DNA of 64,000 bases from Schistocerca nitens (Eukaryota; Arthropoda; Insecta; Orthoptera; Acrididae). The notes beneath the pieces are model-generated. The model was not told the DNA's origin and made no database searches. It saw only the letters and a list, made by a program, of their open reading frames with translations. Of the stretch, positions 31,891 to 43,544 are shown in pieces. The position numbers and the translations under genes are program-made. Location of the stretch: contig NC_064622.1 of the NCBI RefSeq assembly GCF_023898315.1, positions 178,456,178-178,520,177 of the forward strand, in the 5' to 3' direction. Numbering within the stretch: position 1 is the first letter of the stretch; every line of letters begins with the position of its first letter.

Positions 31891-33362
31891 TTTATGTCGA
31901 TGTATAATTGGTTTGTTTCGTAAATATTATTTGTATTTTTACGCTGGGTCTTGCCTAGGGAAAACTGCTATCGAACGATTACATCGATAGGTCGTGTGAA
32001 GAATCAAAGTGTGTAGGATCTTTGGTAGGGTTAACTCTGCCGCGTGGAGCGCGGGCAGAGCAGTCGGGGTCTGGCTGGAGTAGCGAGTGGAGTAGGTGTG
32101 TTGTGTGACGCTCCCGCGAGTTGCCGCGCTTTCGGGGTTTGGCAGCATGTAATTGCGCTCGACTCGCGATGATAGTTTCTGACATGGTGTCGCGGACGGG
32201 AAGCATTAGCTGGCGCACATCAAGAGCCCGTTTCGCCTGGTGACCGTGTCGAGAAGAAGGCCCGCCAACATCCAGCTTCTGCAACAGCGACGGCCGACAA
32301 TGAGTGACTGTCTCCACCTCCTCGATCGACGGCTTCAAACCTTCAATCAACCAACAAGGAAGACTAAAAGCACGTAAAGTTTCAGAACTGTATGGCAGAC
32401 CTCAGCTTTTCAAATTGTTCCATTTGCCTCGCAAAATTACAGCAACTCAGCATGAACCTTTGTTGCTCATTGTCCCAATTGCATTACCAAGCAGGGTCCC
32501 TTCCTTTTCCGGAATGAAACCGAGTGTCGTTGAAATTCAGACGCCAGCATTAAAGTACTATCATTGCATTTCATTACTTTAGTTTCCAAGTGCAGTTAAA
32601 GCATAGCTGGCTACAATAGTTAGATTACACAAGCACAAATTAAGAGTGCGAGTTTTGTTAGCATATTTTAGCTTACCTGTGACTGCAGCTCAGCTTGGTA
32701 CGTACTAAATTTTATTATTGTTAATTATTCAGAATCATTTAATTCAAGTTTAAAGTAAAATCTCTTGTTTCTAAATTGCGTAGAGTCAAGTTGCTTTTGA
32801 AATGATTGTTGAGGTAGTCCAAGACTAACCGTATTCTGCTGGATTTCGATGTGCTTCAGAAAGAAAGCTCACTATTAACTTCAGTCACTAAATTAACTTT
32901 CGATTTTCCGGTTTTATTAATTCTTTTGCTAAATTAAGTCAGAGTGTAGCGAAATTTATTACTTCTGACAAACTTTCAGTTTTCACACTACACGTGTCAA
33001 CCTTCAGTTGCCACGCTTCTAGTGCTAATTATATGTGTAATAACCTTTCTTTTTCAGTTACTATAGTAATTGTCCTTAGGACTGGCGACCGTGATTTCCC
33101 CCAAATCTCAAATATCTAATTACCGCTAGTTAATTGTTGACGTAACGGCCGCACATTTACTTTCTTTATTAACTTTACCCCTTTTCAAAATTAATTTCCA
33201 CCAGTTTCATTTGCATTTTTCCTTTCATTTAGATGTAACCCTTTCCTCCCTCTTTACCGACAGATTAACTTCGGTGACGATTGCTTTTCCAAAATTCCCA
33301 TTAGGTACACGCGGTTTAATTTTTCACTGTCATTAAGGTCGATAAGTGAGGGGGAGGTTAGA
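31707..33362 (+). repeat. 3' LTR (1656 bp)
   Basis: It matches the 5' LTR except for a few substitutions (GCCAGAAATG versus GCCGGAAATG, CTCGTATTT versus CTCCTATTT, CGATTACA versus CGAATACA, GAGTAGG versus GAGCAGG, TTCCGGAATG versus TTCCGAAATG). The TA microsatellite is longer and more complex (31831-31888), and the last bases are GA instead of CA. Confidence 0.97.
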
Positions 33363-35406
33363 AATGTCAACTGGAAATATCACTTTGCAACCCAATCCCA
33401 AAACCTTTCCAACAGCAAATCTGACATTGAACCTCCCTTGAACAGTTCTATGATCCCAACTCGATCCACTGCCACTACCTCAAAATCGTCCCTTAGAAGC
33501 CTTCCAAGAATTGCTTCACAGCCTTTCCTCACGTCCCTACAACATGACCCTAATCTGTCCTCTGCATAACTCCAGGCTCTATGTTCCCTAAAAGCTGATG
33601 ATGCCATCATTATCCTCCCAGCAAACAAAGAATCTACCACTGTGGTACTTGACCACCAGGATTATGTTAGTGAAGGTCTACGCTAGCTGTTTGACAGCTC
33701 TACATATAGCATCTGCCACCAAACTGACCTGTAGTCCCTCCTAAAAGCCTCAGGCCCCTCACAAGGACTTACATCTCAATCCCCAGAATTTCTTACCCCG
33801 CCCAAACCAAGAACCTCCACCTTTTACCTTCTTCCTAAGATCTACAATCATCATGGTCGTTCTATAGTTGCTGGCTTCAAAGCATCCACTGAATGTATAT
33901 CTGCCTTAGTTGATCAATAACTGCAACCCATAGTACAAAGACTTCCCTCGTGTATTAAAGATGCCTACCATTTCCTAGATCATTTGAAATCCATGCCCAT
34001 CCCATTCTCACCACACGCCTTGCTTGTCACCATTGACAGCATCTACCTCTATACCAACATCCCCCACACACAGTACATTGTATATACAGTGCTGAGCATT
34101 TCCTCAGTTAATGCTCACCTGATTCCAAGTCTATGACATTCTTCTTGCTCACGTTAATCAACTTTATACTTACCTACAATTACTTCACCTTTGAGGGACA
34201 GACATACAAACAGGTCAGGGGTAAGGTCGTGGGAACCAGGATGGCTCCTTCCTATGCCAACCTTTTCATGGTCAATTGGAGAGGGCTTTCCTGGGATCCA
34301 TGTCTTCGGCCCTTGGTTTGGTTTAGACAAATTTATGACTTTATCGAATCACAGTGAAGCTGACCTGTTAAAATTCGTGCAATATCTAAATATCTTCTCC
34401 CAATTAAATTTCACATGCTCCTATTCCGAATCCCATGCCAGTTCCCTTGATGTTGATCTCATCCTAATTGAAGGCCAATTACACACCTCCACCCACATCA
34501 AACCCACTAACAAACGACAGTACTTACTTTTTGACAGTTGCCATCCTTTCCATGTCAAATGTTCCCTCCCATACAGCCTTGGCATTCGAAGCAACATATT
34601 TGTTTGGATGCAGACTCTTTACAGCAATACACCACCAGTCTCACTTCACCCTTCACTGGATGCAGTTATCCCAACAGGCTACTTCAAAAGCAGATTTCCC
34701 AGTCCATCACATCCAATCCTCGTACTGCCAATGCCTTTTTCTTTTTTTTTTAAAAAAAAGACAACTTTGGAGCAAACCACTTGTTGCCCCGTATTATCTT
34801 GGTCTTGAGTATATCAATCAGCTGCTTCGACAAGGCCCCATGACTTCCTAAAATCATGCCCTGAAATGAGATCCATTCTGTCTGAGATTTTGGCCACCAC
34901 CTAGAATAACTTTTTGTCGCCCTACCAATCTCCGAAATTTCCTTGTCAGACCCTATGCTCCTTCTGCATCCATCTCCCTGCCCTATGGTTCCTACTGCTG
35001 TGATCATCCCTGGTGCAAGACTTGTCCTATGCACCCTCCTACCACCATCTATTCCAGCCCTGTAACTGGCAAAACATATACTAACAAAGGGAGAGCCACT
35101 TGTGAAATGGCATATATTGTTTACCAGCTTTTATGTAAACACTGTTCCACCTTTTACATTGGCGTGACTACTACTTAGTTATCACTCAGGATGAATGGGC
35201 ATAGGCAGACGGTGTATGCAGGCAACACACAATATCCTGTTGCAGAACACACTATACAACAAGACAGTCAAGACCTCAGTGCCTGTTCCACCACATGCGC
35301 CATCTGAATTCTTCCCCCAGACACCAGTTTCTCACAACTCCGCAGGTGCGAAATAGCACTGCAACATGTCCTAGTTCTTACCACCCACCTGGCCTTAATT
35401 TATGTT
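33363..35406 (+). pseudogene. PLE RT and GIY-YIG (copy 4, right part)
   Basis: Continues the N-terminal region from 24881: STTVVLDHQDYVSEGLR (about 33634-33684), FYLLPKIYNHHGRSIVAGFK (about 33820-33880) and motif A ATIDSIYLYTNIPHT. A frame change leads to MGTRMAPSYANLFM (about 34228-34270) and a catalytic region (WFRQIYDFIESQ) in which the Asp pair is lost. Then come HIKPTNKRQYLLFDSCHPF and, after further stops, the endonuclease core YIVYQLLCKHCSTFYIGVTT (about 35110-35175). It is inactive. Confidence 0.85.
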
Positions 35407-35584
35407 AATTCCTTCCATTTCAGCATTTAATCACAGTAACTACTACTTTCTTCACTTCACTTCACCTCAGTTTTCTACATCTTTCACTTTCTGACTTGTC
35501 TACTTTTTACCGTCCCCCATCCCACCTCGTTGCATAAAGTGCACTTAGCTTTTCACTCTTATTAAATCTGCACCGCTAACAGTA

Positions 35585-36352
35585 GGGTGTTGAACTTGAG
35601 TGATTGTAGGAGGGTAAAAGATGACTTGGACAAAATTTCTAGTTGGTGTGATGAATAGCAGTTAGCTCTAAATGTAGAAAAATGTAAGTTAATGCAGCTG
35701 AGTGGGAAATACAAACCCGCAATGTTCGGATACAGGATTAGTAGTGTCCTGCTTCACAGTCATGTCGTTTGAATATCTGAGTGTAACATTGCAAAATTAT
35801 ATGAAATAGAACAAGCATGTGAGGATTGTGGTAGGAAAGGTGAATGATCGGCTTCGGTTTATTGGGAGAATTCTACCTGTACAGGAGACCACACGTAGCA
35901 CGTTAGTGTGACCTGGTCTTGAGCACGGTTTGAGTGTTTGGTGTCCGTGTCAGGTCGGATTAAAGAAAAACATTTAAGCAATTCAGCGGGCTGCTAGATT
36001 TATAGGTTTAAACAACACACAACTGTTATGAAGATGATTTAGGAACTCAAATGGGAATCCCTGGAAGGAAAGCAACATTCTTTTGTAGGGAAACTACTGG
36101 GAAATTTTAGAGAACCATCATTTGAAGCTGACTGCAGAATCATTCTGCTGCCACTAATGTACATTGTGCGTAAAGACCACGAAGATAAAAGAAATCAGGG
36201 CTCATATCGAGGCATATAGACAGTTGTTTTTCCCTTCTTCTATTTGCAAGTGGAACTGGAAAGGAGATGACTAGTAGTGGTATGGGGTACCTTCCACCAC
36301 ACGCCACAGTGCAGATCGTGGAGTATCGATGTAGATGTGGATGTATTACAAA
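35585..36352 (+). mobile_element. 5'-truncated LINE relic with hexamer tail
   Basis: Only the C-terminal RT region and 3' UTR remain. Recognisable stretches follow the same order as the 10870 and 60760 copies: LDKIS-type after the catalytic motif, then LRFIGRI-, RAARFIG- and TEAYRQLFFPSS-like sequence. It ends TACCTTCCACCACACGCCAC...TCGATGTAGATGTGGATGT. It inserted into or replaced the PLE copy 4 tail. Confidence 0.8.
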
Positions 36353-36550
36353 TGGGTACTCTCTCACATAAACAGAGACTGCATTACGTAATAAATCATG
36401 AATCAATTGCTAGCCAGAAGGGGAAGGTTGAAAAGAGGGTAGGGCAGGTCATTCAAACCCCAGGTTGAGGAAGTTCCATCTGTCATGAGGATGAGGGTAG
36501 AACAATCCCAACCTCAGTACAGGTAAGTCTGTCTCATCCTGGAATCTGAA

Positions 36551-36626
36551 TGACCTGCTCTTCCTTTTTAACCTAGATGTTTGCTAAGTGACCTGCTCTT
36601 CCTTTTTAACCTAGATGTTTGCTAAT
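36551..36626. repeat. 38-bp tandem duplication
   Basis: TGACCTGCTCTTCCTTTTTA with the following ACCTAGATGTTTGCTAA occurs at 36551 and 36589. Confidence 0.88.
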
Positions 36627-36689
36627 GACAATGTAATCCTCTCTGAGGTACCAAAGGACTTTTAAGAACAGATGAATATAATGCCTAGT

Positions 36690-37262
36690 GGGTCTAAAAA
36701 GATACTACATGATGAGCATGAACAAAAATAAAATAAGGGTAATGGAATGTAGGTGAATAAGGTGATGCTGAGAAATTAGCTTAGGAAATTTACACTAAAG
36801 GTAGTAAACAAGGTTTGCTATTTGAGGAGCAGACCAACAGAAGATAACACAAGTAAAGAGGATATAAAATGCAGAGCACTTTTCTTAAAGTATTTACAGG
36901 TTAACCTTTTAAGGAAGTGAAACATGGATGATAAATGATATGGACAAGAAGACTATAGACGCTTTTGAAATCTAGTGTTACAGAAGAATGCTGTTAAAAA
37001 AATAAGTATACAGGACAATCAATGAAGAAGTGCTGAACTGAGTTGGAGAGGAAAGATATTCAGGGTACAACTTGCTAAAAGGAGGTTTCAATTCATAAGA
37101 CCATCCTGAGGCACCAAGGAACACTCAATTTGGTGATGGAGGAAAGCTTGTTGGGGAGAGGGGCAAAGATCGACTATAGTATGCAGGTTCATATTGATGT
37201 AGGTTGCAGTAGTTACGTAGAGGCTACGAGACTTGTCTACGACAACAACATGGAGAACTGCA
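36690..37262 (+). pseudogene. RTE LINE relic (C-terminal RT region)
   Basis: Degraded matches to the RTE C-terminus follow the same order as the intact frame at 11934-13394. They are a GSETWMINDMDKK stretch (about 36915-36955), CYRRM (about 36977), TINEEVLN (about 37015-37040) and GERGKDRL. It ends in CTACGACAACAACATG near 37250. Stops are frequent. Confidence 0.72.
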
Positions 37263-39098
37263 ACAAATCAGTATTCAGACAAGTCATAATGCAAATCTAC
37301 GTGCAAGATTTGCACTACTGCTGGCCGTTAAGTCCATATATGTAGAGATTTCTCCATACCCTTTGATCATACATCATTCTTGGCAGGTTTACAGTAATAC
37401 TAGTTAACCACTGCACTGAGTTGGAAGTCGCTTGTATGTTAAGTACTGGTAGGTCTTTTTCTGGTGATGTATTTTTCCTCTGCCCACATTTTCATATATA
37501 ACCAACTGCATTCATACCATTAGGAAATGTATAGCATTTTGCTCTTTAAGAAGCTGTACCTGTGTAACAATTTTTATTGTTTCCATGGACAACTTTATTC
37601 CATATTTTCTACTGTCTGACTTTAGCTCTTAGCTCATCATGTAAGTACCAGTTTTATTCCAAGTACTTCTTTTCAGTGTTGTCAAATATTAATTGTTTTA
37701 CACATTTATAAAATAAACATATAAAATATGTTTAAAGTAGGTGACTTTCCTTCTGAAGAAGATATCCTTAGTAGTATTGAAACATTGTCCAGGTTTTTTA
37801 AATTAAACTTATGCAAACAGTTGACTGTGTACTGAAAATCTATATACAATTGCTGCTGTCAGCCATATTAAAAATTTTGACATTTTGTCTAGGCCATTTT
37901 AAGTGCAGCAGTAATGGTAGGAAATTTTATCCTATCTGACAGTACTGTTTTCATCCTGCTATTATTCCCAAAAAGGCTTTCAATGCTGTTTGCCAAGAAA
38001 TACCAATGACCCCTGCAACACAGCACTGAACCACCAGGATCTCCTGATTGTCAGAAGATAATATTCTCTTCTGTTCAACACTTACGGCACCATTTCTTGT
38101 GGCTGTTGTTCACTGAGGAAACTATCACTAAACCATTTCATGTGTTTTTATGTATCTATGCAATTTTTTATTACTTTTAGCGGAAAAATCTCTGCATAAT
38201 TTGTAAAATTTTCTTGTTTGTGAAGGAAACACTATTTACCAACACTGCTTTAACATACAACTTACCATTCCCCTTTGGGACAAAATGAGGTAGCTCAAGA
38301 AACTGAGAATTCTCACTTCCACATGCCGTCATTTGTTTTATTAATACCAAAACAGGAATTGAAACCCAGGCAGTAGACGGAACTAGTTGCCACTGAAGTG
38401 ACAGGTCATATGACACCTGAGACACATTTAATAGTTTCGAACTGGGCCACAAATCAGTTGCAGCTTTTATTGATAACTCCCCTAAAGTCACTGACTGACT
38501 GCCAAGATAGCTCAAAATGGGTTTGTGAAGTTATCAAATAAGTTAAATACTCTCTTAGGTAGCTTCATAAACACAAGAATTATAATTATTAAAAAAAAAA
38601 AAACAATCTTTATAATCCTTTGCTTGATACTTTGAAAAAACCTATGCCTGTGGTGCCTGCCTGAGAAGAGCCAGTGAATTTTAATCAAAACTGTTTATTT
38701 TTAATCCCTGTGCTTTCTATCAATGCTACAAACAGTTCACCGAAATTTGTACACAAAGCTCTCGTTATCATAGTTCTCTCAGCCAAATTCATGTAACTCC
38801 ATCTCATTTTGTGTCATAGATTTTGTTTAATATTTAATAATATACAAGATTATTTTTGCTTGATTGTTTTCTGGTTTTAACTTTGTGTATATTATATGCA
38901 TTTGATTCCTGGACTTACTAGTTACAGTTACAGTACTTATAACAACTTATCCCCTGAATGAAGCACATTTCTCTTTTCCTGCAACATTACATTTGATGTT
39001 AACAACTATTTCTTATCACTTTTGTTTGAATTATCAATCACTTGAATAAGGAAAACTGTCAAACTCCTGTAGGCATATATTTAACAGCAAAGTATTTT
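37263..39098. other. no TE recognised; one weak exon candidate
   Basis: Mostly AT-rich non-coding sequence. A possible minus-strand exon at 38266-38499 is listed separately. Confidence 0.4.
38266..38499 (-). CDS. weak candidate internal exon of an unknown host gene
   Basis: A minus-strand frame (ELSIKAATDLWPSSKLLNVS...) ends at a good 5' splice site, AATG|GTAAGT, with the exon's last base at 38266. Upstream is an AG acceptor near 38491-38499 after CTATCTTGGC, but its pyrimidine tract is weak and there is more than one AG option. I recognise no domain. Complexity and composition look more protein-like than nearby frames, but this could be chance. Confidence 0.22.
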
Positions 39099-39197
39099 GT
39101 AAGATCACTATCTACCATGTGTCACTTCCCACAATTACTCCCATACATTTTCTATACTGTATTCTAAATGAATTTCATTACCTAATCTTCACTGAAG
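39099..39197. repeat. 99-bp sequence duplicated 744 bp downstream (outside copy)
   Basis: From GTAAGATCACTATCTACC to CTTCACTGAAG, it matches 39843-39941 with 8 substitutions and no indels. It lies outside the mariner-like element that contains the other copy. Confidence 0.93.
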
Positions 39198-39673
39198 GGG
39201 ATGGATGTTTCACAGTTATTGTATGACTGCTCTGTTAGGACACACCACTTGTTTAACAATTCAGACTGCCAGATCTAAAAATTGTCATTTGTAGTTGCTC
39301 TGTAATCTACCTTTGTAGTGGCCATTTGTTGTTGAAAATACAGGGTGATTATAATTAAACTTTCAAACTGCTATAGAAATAACACCACTGGTCAGAATGA
39401 CATCAAATTGCAACAGAATATTATCGGAGAAGGGGGAAAATGTATAGCAGAAGAAAAATAAATAGTTACAAAATGTAGGAACAGATGGTGCTGTAAGCAT
39501 CATAGTTTAATAGTGGTCGACTACAAATGACAAATGAATCATACAACAATGCCTAAGGCGTACGTTTGATGTTAAACTGTACTTCTGAGTGTGCATAGGT
39601 GTACAGGTGTTATACTGTTAGTTACATAAGCCCATCCACCATGGCAAAGTCATATCACATCAGATGGGAAAAA

Positions 39674-39980
39674 TCAGTTTGTAATTGTCCTGAGGTCAAA
39701 AACCACATAAAAAGCATCATTCTCATCAGTTTTTAATTGTTGTGAGGCCAAAAACCGCATAAAAAGCACCAATCACATCAGTTTTTAACTCTCCTGGCGT
39801 CAAAAACCACATAAAAAGCATCAATAATGTCGGTTTTTAATTGTAATATCATTATCTACCATGTGACACTTCCCACAATTACTCCTATATATTTTCTGTA
39901 CTGTATTCCAAATGAATTTCATTACCTAATCTTCATTGAAGAGGCGAAAAACCGCTTGAAAAGCATCAATCAAAATCAAG
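39674..39980. repeat. 52-bp tandem array interrupted by a 99-bp insert
   Basis: Units starting TCAGTTT/TCGGTTT occur at 39674, 39726, 39778 and 39830, exactly 52 bp apart, with the core AAAAACCACATAAAAAGCAT. The fourth unit is 151 bp long because 39843-39941 is the duplicated sequence from 39099-39197. The unit resumes at AGGCGAAAAACCGC. Confidence 0.93.
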
Positions 39981-40081
39981 TCGGATTATTAATTTCCGTG
40001 TGACTGGTGCGAAACATGTTCAATATGCTGTCCACCGTTTTCTGCAAAAAGTTGAAATCAAGAAACCGCATGTTTCACAAC

Positions 40082-40993
40082 TCATCGAAGTGTTTCCGGG
40101 GTCACATTCAGAATGTGTTGTGCAATGCGTGCCTTCAGTGCAGCTAAGTTTGCAATTGGGACACTGCACACAACATCTTCCAGATAGCCCCACAGCCAGA
40201 AGTCACACGGATTAAGATCAGGTGACTGGGATGACCAGGCTGTAGGGAAATGGTGGCTGATAATGCTAGCATTTCTGAAATAGCATTTCATTTCAGCAGC
40301 TGCTTATCTGGATTTGAAATGTGCAGAGGTGCGTCATCTTGCATAAAAATGATCCCATCCACACATCCATGCTGTTGGAGAGTTGGAATGACGTGGTTGT
40401 GCAAAAGACACTCATAGCACTTACCAGTGACGGTACAGGTAACAGGACTGGAAGCAACTGTTTCTTCGAAAAAACATGGCCCTATGATAAATGATGGCAT
40501 AAACCCGCGCCACACACTGACCTTTTCAGGATGAAATGGTACTGGTTGATTTGCGTGTGGATTTTCCATTGCCCACATTCGACAATTCTGTGTACTGACA
40601 TCCTGTTAGTGGATCTGAGCTTCGTCTGTCCACAAAATCTTTCACGGCCAATCATTGTCCACTTCCAAGCGAGCAAGAAATTCTAAAGCAAAGGTCTCTC
40701 TTGATGGCAGGCCAACAGGAAGCAAATTGTGCATATGGGTAATTTTGAATGGATAGCAAAGAAAGACGTTTTGTAGGATTTTACGCACCATGCTCACGGG
40801 TTATGTCCAATGTTTGGGCAATTATCTGTGCACTAAATGTTTGCACACAGCCACTCATCTTCTCCTGCATTGCTGTGGCCACTGCTTCCACTGACATCAA
40901 ATCAATTCGATTCCTCCCTCTACCAGGTTGCACATCAAAAGAACCCATCTTTTTGAATATCTGAATCATTTTCTCCAGATCTATGGCAATCAT
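40082..40993 (-). pseudogene. mariner-like transposase remnant (family B)
   Basis: On the minus strand the order is an N-terminal piece with a Ser/Gln-rich helix-turn-helix-like end (VQTFSAQIIAQTLDITREHG, near 40790), then a region with the first catalytic Asp in another frame (near 40640). Next come FHPEKVSVWRGF, FMQDDAPLHI (second Asp, near 40340) and SSQSPDLNPCDFWLWGYL (third Asp, near 40210). Frameshifts separate the pieces. The spacing between second and third Asp is about 45 residues, like family A. It is dead. Confidence 0.83.
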
Positions 40994-41394
40994 CTAACCA
41001 ATGCTTTTTTTTTTTTTTTCAAATCCTTCAGTGTCCAGAAAGTCTGCTGAGCGACATGCACACTGTCATCATTCTTGTAATACAACTTAACAAGCAGAGA
41101 AGGATCCTGCATTGAGACAGTCATGTCGAACGTCGCAGACGTGAAAGAAGGAAAAGCCGTATACCTAGCGTGTTTATGCCAATGTCAATGGGTCATGCGC
41201 ATGACGTGTTTTCATTTACGTATTCTGACACATACAGTGTCATCTACTGATCAATTTTCACACTATCAATTTTCTTCTACCACACATTTTCCACTCTCTC
41301 CGATAATATTCCGTTGCAATTTGATGTCATTCTGACCAGTGGTGTTATTTCAAAAGCAATTTGAAAGTTTAACTTTAATTATAATCACCCTTTA

Positions 41395-42439
41395 CATCAC
41401 ATTTGGACACCAGGAACTATATACTCATGCATTCAGTGCTGTCTGAAACAAAATTACCACTTACCTATGCACACAAATGAACTTTCCAGTTGTAATTATC
41501 TTTACATAATGTAACAACAAATGTAATAACCAGCCCCTTAAATACAGCCTTCAAAAAAATCTGTTGATACAGTCTATAAAGTAGGGATGATGTGCGCTTT
41601 TCAAACACAATTTAACACAGTGTTTAAAGAACTGCAATACAAGTTTTACTGGGTCTGTGAGGAGAGATTCTTCCCCAAATTTCAAAGACACTAGTATTAA
41701 TTAAGGTGGTTGATAAGCTGATAACCTATTAAAGCTCCACCATAATACTGTCTTCTCGACCAATAAGGCATTTTCTTTATTACTGTTTTTGATGGATGAA
41801 CCCAACTAGTTGTTGGACACTGTGTTCCACTGAGGAGTCGGGATTCTTTAACCACTGAAACACAATCTGACTGGCTTCATTTTTTTCTTGCCTACCTGTA
41901 TCATCTTCGAACAGCTCTTTATCTATGCCAATCTACTCAGTAGTCATTGATGGAAAAATAACTGACTGATTCAAAAGCTTGAGTTCCGCTTGCTTTGTGA
42001 TATAGCTGATTTGGACTTCATCTGTTCCCTCACCTCTTTCCACTTTCTGCACCTCATTCCCAGTTTTTATCTTTTGACACTCGATATCTGTAGTACAGTT
42101 TGTATTTAATTACATTAGATTGTAACATAACAAAAAAATGATTCTTCTTTGTTTATCAATTGTAGTACAGCAACAAAAATAAAAAACAAGCAATTTTCAT
42201 TAAGATCTATGTTCTGTACATTTTCTTCATTAATTTGATATGTTACAAGACATACAATATAGATCACATTTTGTACTATTCTTTAGTTAAATCTTTCCAC
42301 TGACTTGGCAGAATTTCTTTTGGCACAACTGCTTGCAACAATGCAGTGAGACAAAATACCGAAACAATACACAGATAAATGAAAGAACACACAACATGAA
42401 AACAGTGTTGTATAACTAAAAATATCAACAACTGACATT
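41395..42439. other. no gene recognised
   Basis: AT-rich sequence with short overlapping frames only. Confidence 0.45.
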
Positions 42440-42930
42440 GAATATTAAGAAATACAAAAAGTAACATATTACAATGCAGTAGTGAAACCAGAAAGCCTAG
42501 AAATGAATTAGAGAAACTAGAAGTATTAAAGAAAAGAATGAGGAAAATTTTAGGTCCAGTAAAAAGCATGTAACAGTGTAAATTAAGAGGTAATGATGAA
42601 ATATATCAAAATACAGTACAAAATAACAGAAGAGAAAGACAATGTATATTTTTTATACAGAATTAATTACAAGGTTTATACAAAAGATCTGTAAGTGTCT
42701 ATGGAAAAAGAAACAAAGTCAGGTGTGAAAAGTTATGAAGTCAACATAAAAGTCAAGATCAGACATATTTTCTGAAGACACTTGTTAAAATTAGAATTCC
42801 AAGATAGAGGTAGCATGAAAGAACATGCTAAGTACTCTGGGGGTGGGACGACAGATAAAAAAAAACCACTACTGTAGGGAAAAAAATAGTAAATGAGAAG
42901 GAACTGAAATTGTCATGTTACCACTAGCTG
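42440..42930 (+). pseudogene. LINE relic (RT C-terminal region), tentative
   Basis: A plus-strand stretch YNAVVKPESL followed by Lys/Glu/Leu-rich sequence and RKILGP (42470-42560) resembles the region after the RT catalytic domain in a LINE family different from those elsewhere in the window. Later NEKELKL lies near 42893. No RT active site is left. Confidence 0.42.
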
Positions 42931-43107
42931 TTTGTAATGGGAAAACTACTTTTTCCCTGTATTCACCAGCCAGTCGGTCATTTACAATGTTGTCTCTTAA
43001 CAGTTATCAAGCACGCACAAAAATAGGAAACAAAACAAATTTCAAATCTGTGCATAGAAATATCTACAACAGCTGTAGCTCCATATGTTTTAAAACACAA
43101 AAGATTA

Positions 43108-43544
43108 TCACCCAGCAAGCCTTGCTGCTTTCCTAGCATAGTATCGCTCCAATGCAGCTTCAAATAGGGGTCCAACTGTACGTTTTTCCCAAATGTTGCA
43201 CTTTGGAACAGGCTCTGTAGTCTCTACAGTTTCTTCACCAACTTTCTTATCTCCTTGTTTGCTTGTGTCCAATTCCTTTGAGTCTTTTGCAACAGCCTCC
43301 ATTTTATCAGCTTCACATTTTTCTTTGTTGTTGCTGACATTTTCTGAAATTTCTTCTGAATCACTCGAGTCATCACTCGAGCTATCACTAGGGGAACTCG
43401 AACTGTCCGATTCAAGAGTATTTTTATCACCATTGGAGGTTGGTACTGTTCTCTTTCTGGTGTGAGTATCTTCTCTATCAGAAGAAGAGGCACGACGTTT
43501 TCTGTATTGTCTTTCAGTAGGAACCATCATGCGCTTTGCATCAC
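43108..43544 (-). CDS. terminal coding exon of an unidentified host gene
   Basis: On the minus strand a convincing 3' splice site (TTTCTATGTCTGTTACAG|GTGATG) opens an exon with 144 codons and a TGA at 43108-43110. Two bases belong to a codon begun in the previous exon (intron phase 1). The protein part is basic at first (ERQYRKRRASSSDRED), then a long Ser/Asp/Glu/Lys-rich acidic tract typical of nuclear proteins. It closes with an ordered-looking, amphipathic end (NIWEKRTVGPLFEAALERYY). Codon use and length of the frame are unlike the surrounding intergenic sequence, and no TE motif is present. Earlier exons should lie at higher coordinates but I could not find them. I do not recognise the family. 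Confidence 0.6.

Larger units (their letters stand above)
24882..33362 (+). mobile_element. 8.48-kb Ty3/gypsy-type LTR retrotransposon, non-autonomous
   Basis: Long terminal repeats of 1650 bp (24882-26531) and 1656 bp (31707-33362) begin TGTAAC and end GTTACA or GTTAGA, and a 4-bp target duplication AATG flanks them. The internal 5.2 kb holds a gag frame, a SINE insertion and one pol-like frame with protease and the integrase C-terminus only. No RT, RNase H or integrase core, and no envelope-like frame, is present. The LTRs differ at only about 7 substitutions plus microsatellite length, so the insertion is young. It lies inside an older PLE. Confidence 0.95.
24372..35560 (+). mobile_element. 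Penelope-like retroelement, copy 4, split by an LTR retrotransposon
   Basis: The N-terminal part lies at 24372-24881 and the rest at 33363-35560. The reading continues across the 8.48-kb LTR element, which left the 4-bp duplication AATG (24878-24881, 33363-33366). The copy contains nearly the whole PLE from an early N-terminal region to the 3' UTR. The hammerhead-like tail is missing because a LINE follows at 35585. Confidence 0.87.
39341..41392 (-). mobile_element. Tc1/mariner-superfamily transposon, family B
   Basis: Terminal repeats CAGGGTGATTATAATTAAAC (left) and the complement ending ATAATCACCC (right) bound 2052 bp, with TA on both sides (39339-39340, 41393-41394). The subterminal sequence is also inverted (ATGACATCAAATTGCAACAG at 39399 and its complement at 41312). 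It is larger than relatives because it holds a 52-bp tandem array and a 99-bp foreign insert. Confidence 0.9.

Noticed and set aside
39674-39980. CRISPR-like array from the regularly spaced 52-bp units
   Set aside because: The units are contiguous repeats without unique spacers, inside a eukaryotic transposon.
42276-42569. 97-codon hydrophobic minus-strand frame resembling a membrane protein
   Set aside because: The opposite strand carries a LINE-like run (YNAVVKPESL...RKILGP), so the hydrophobic frame is its shadow.
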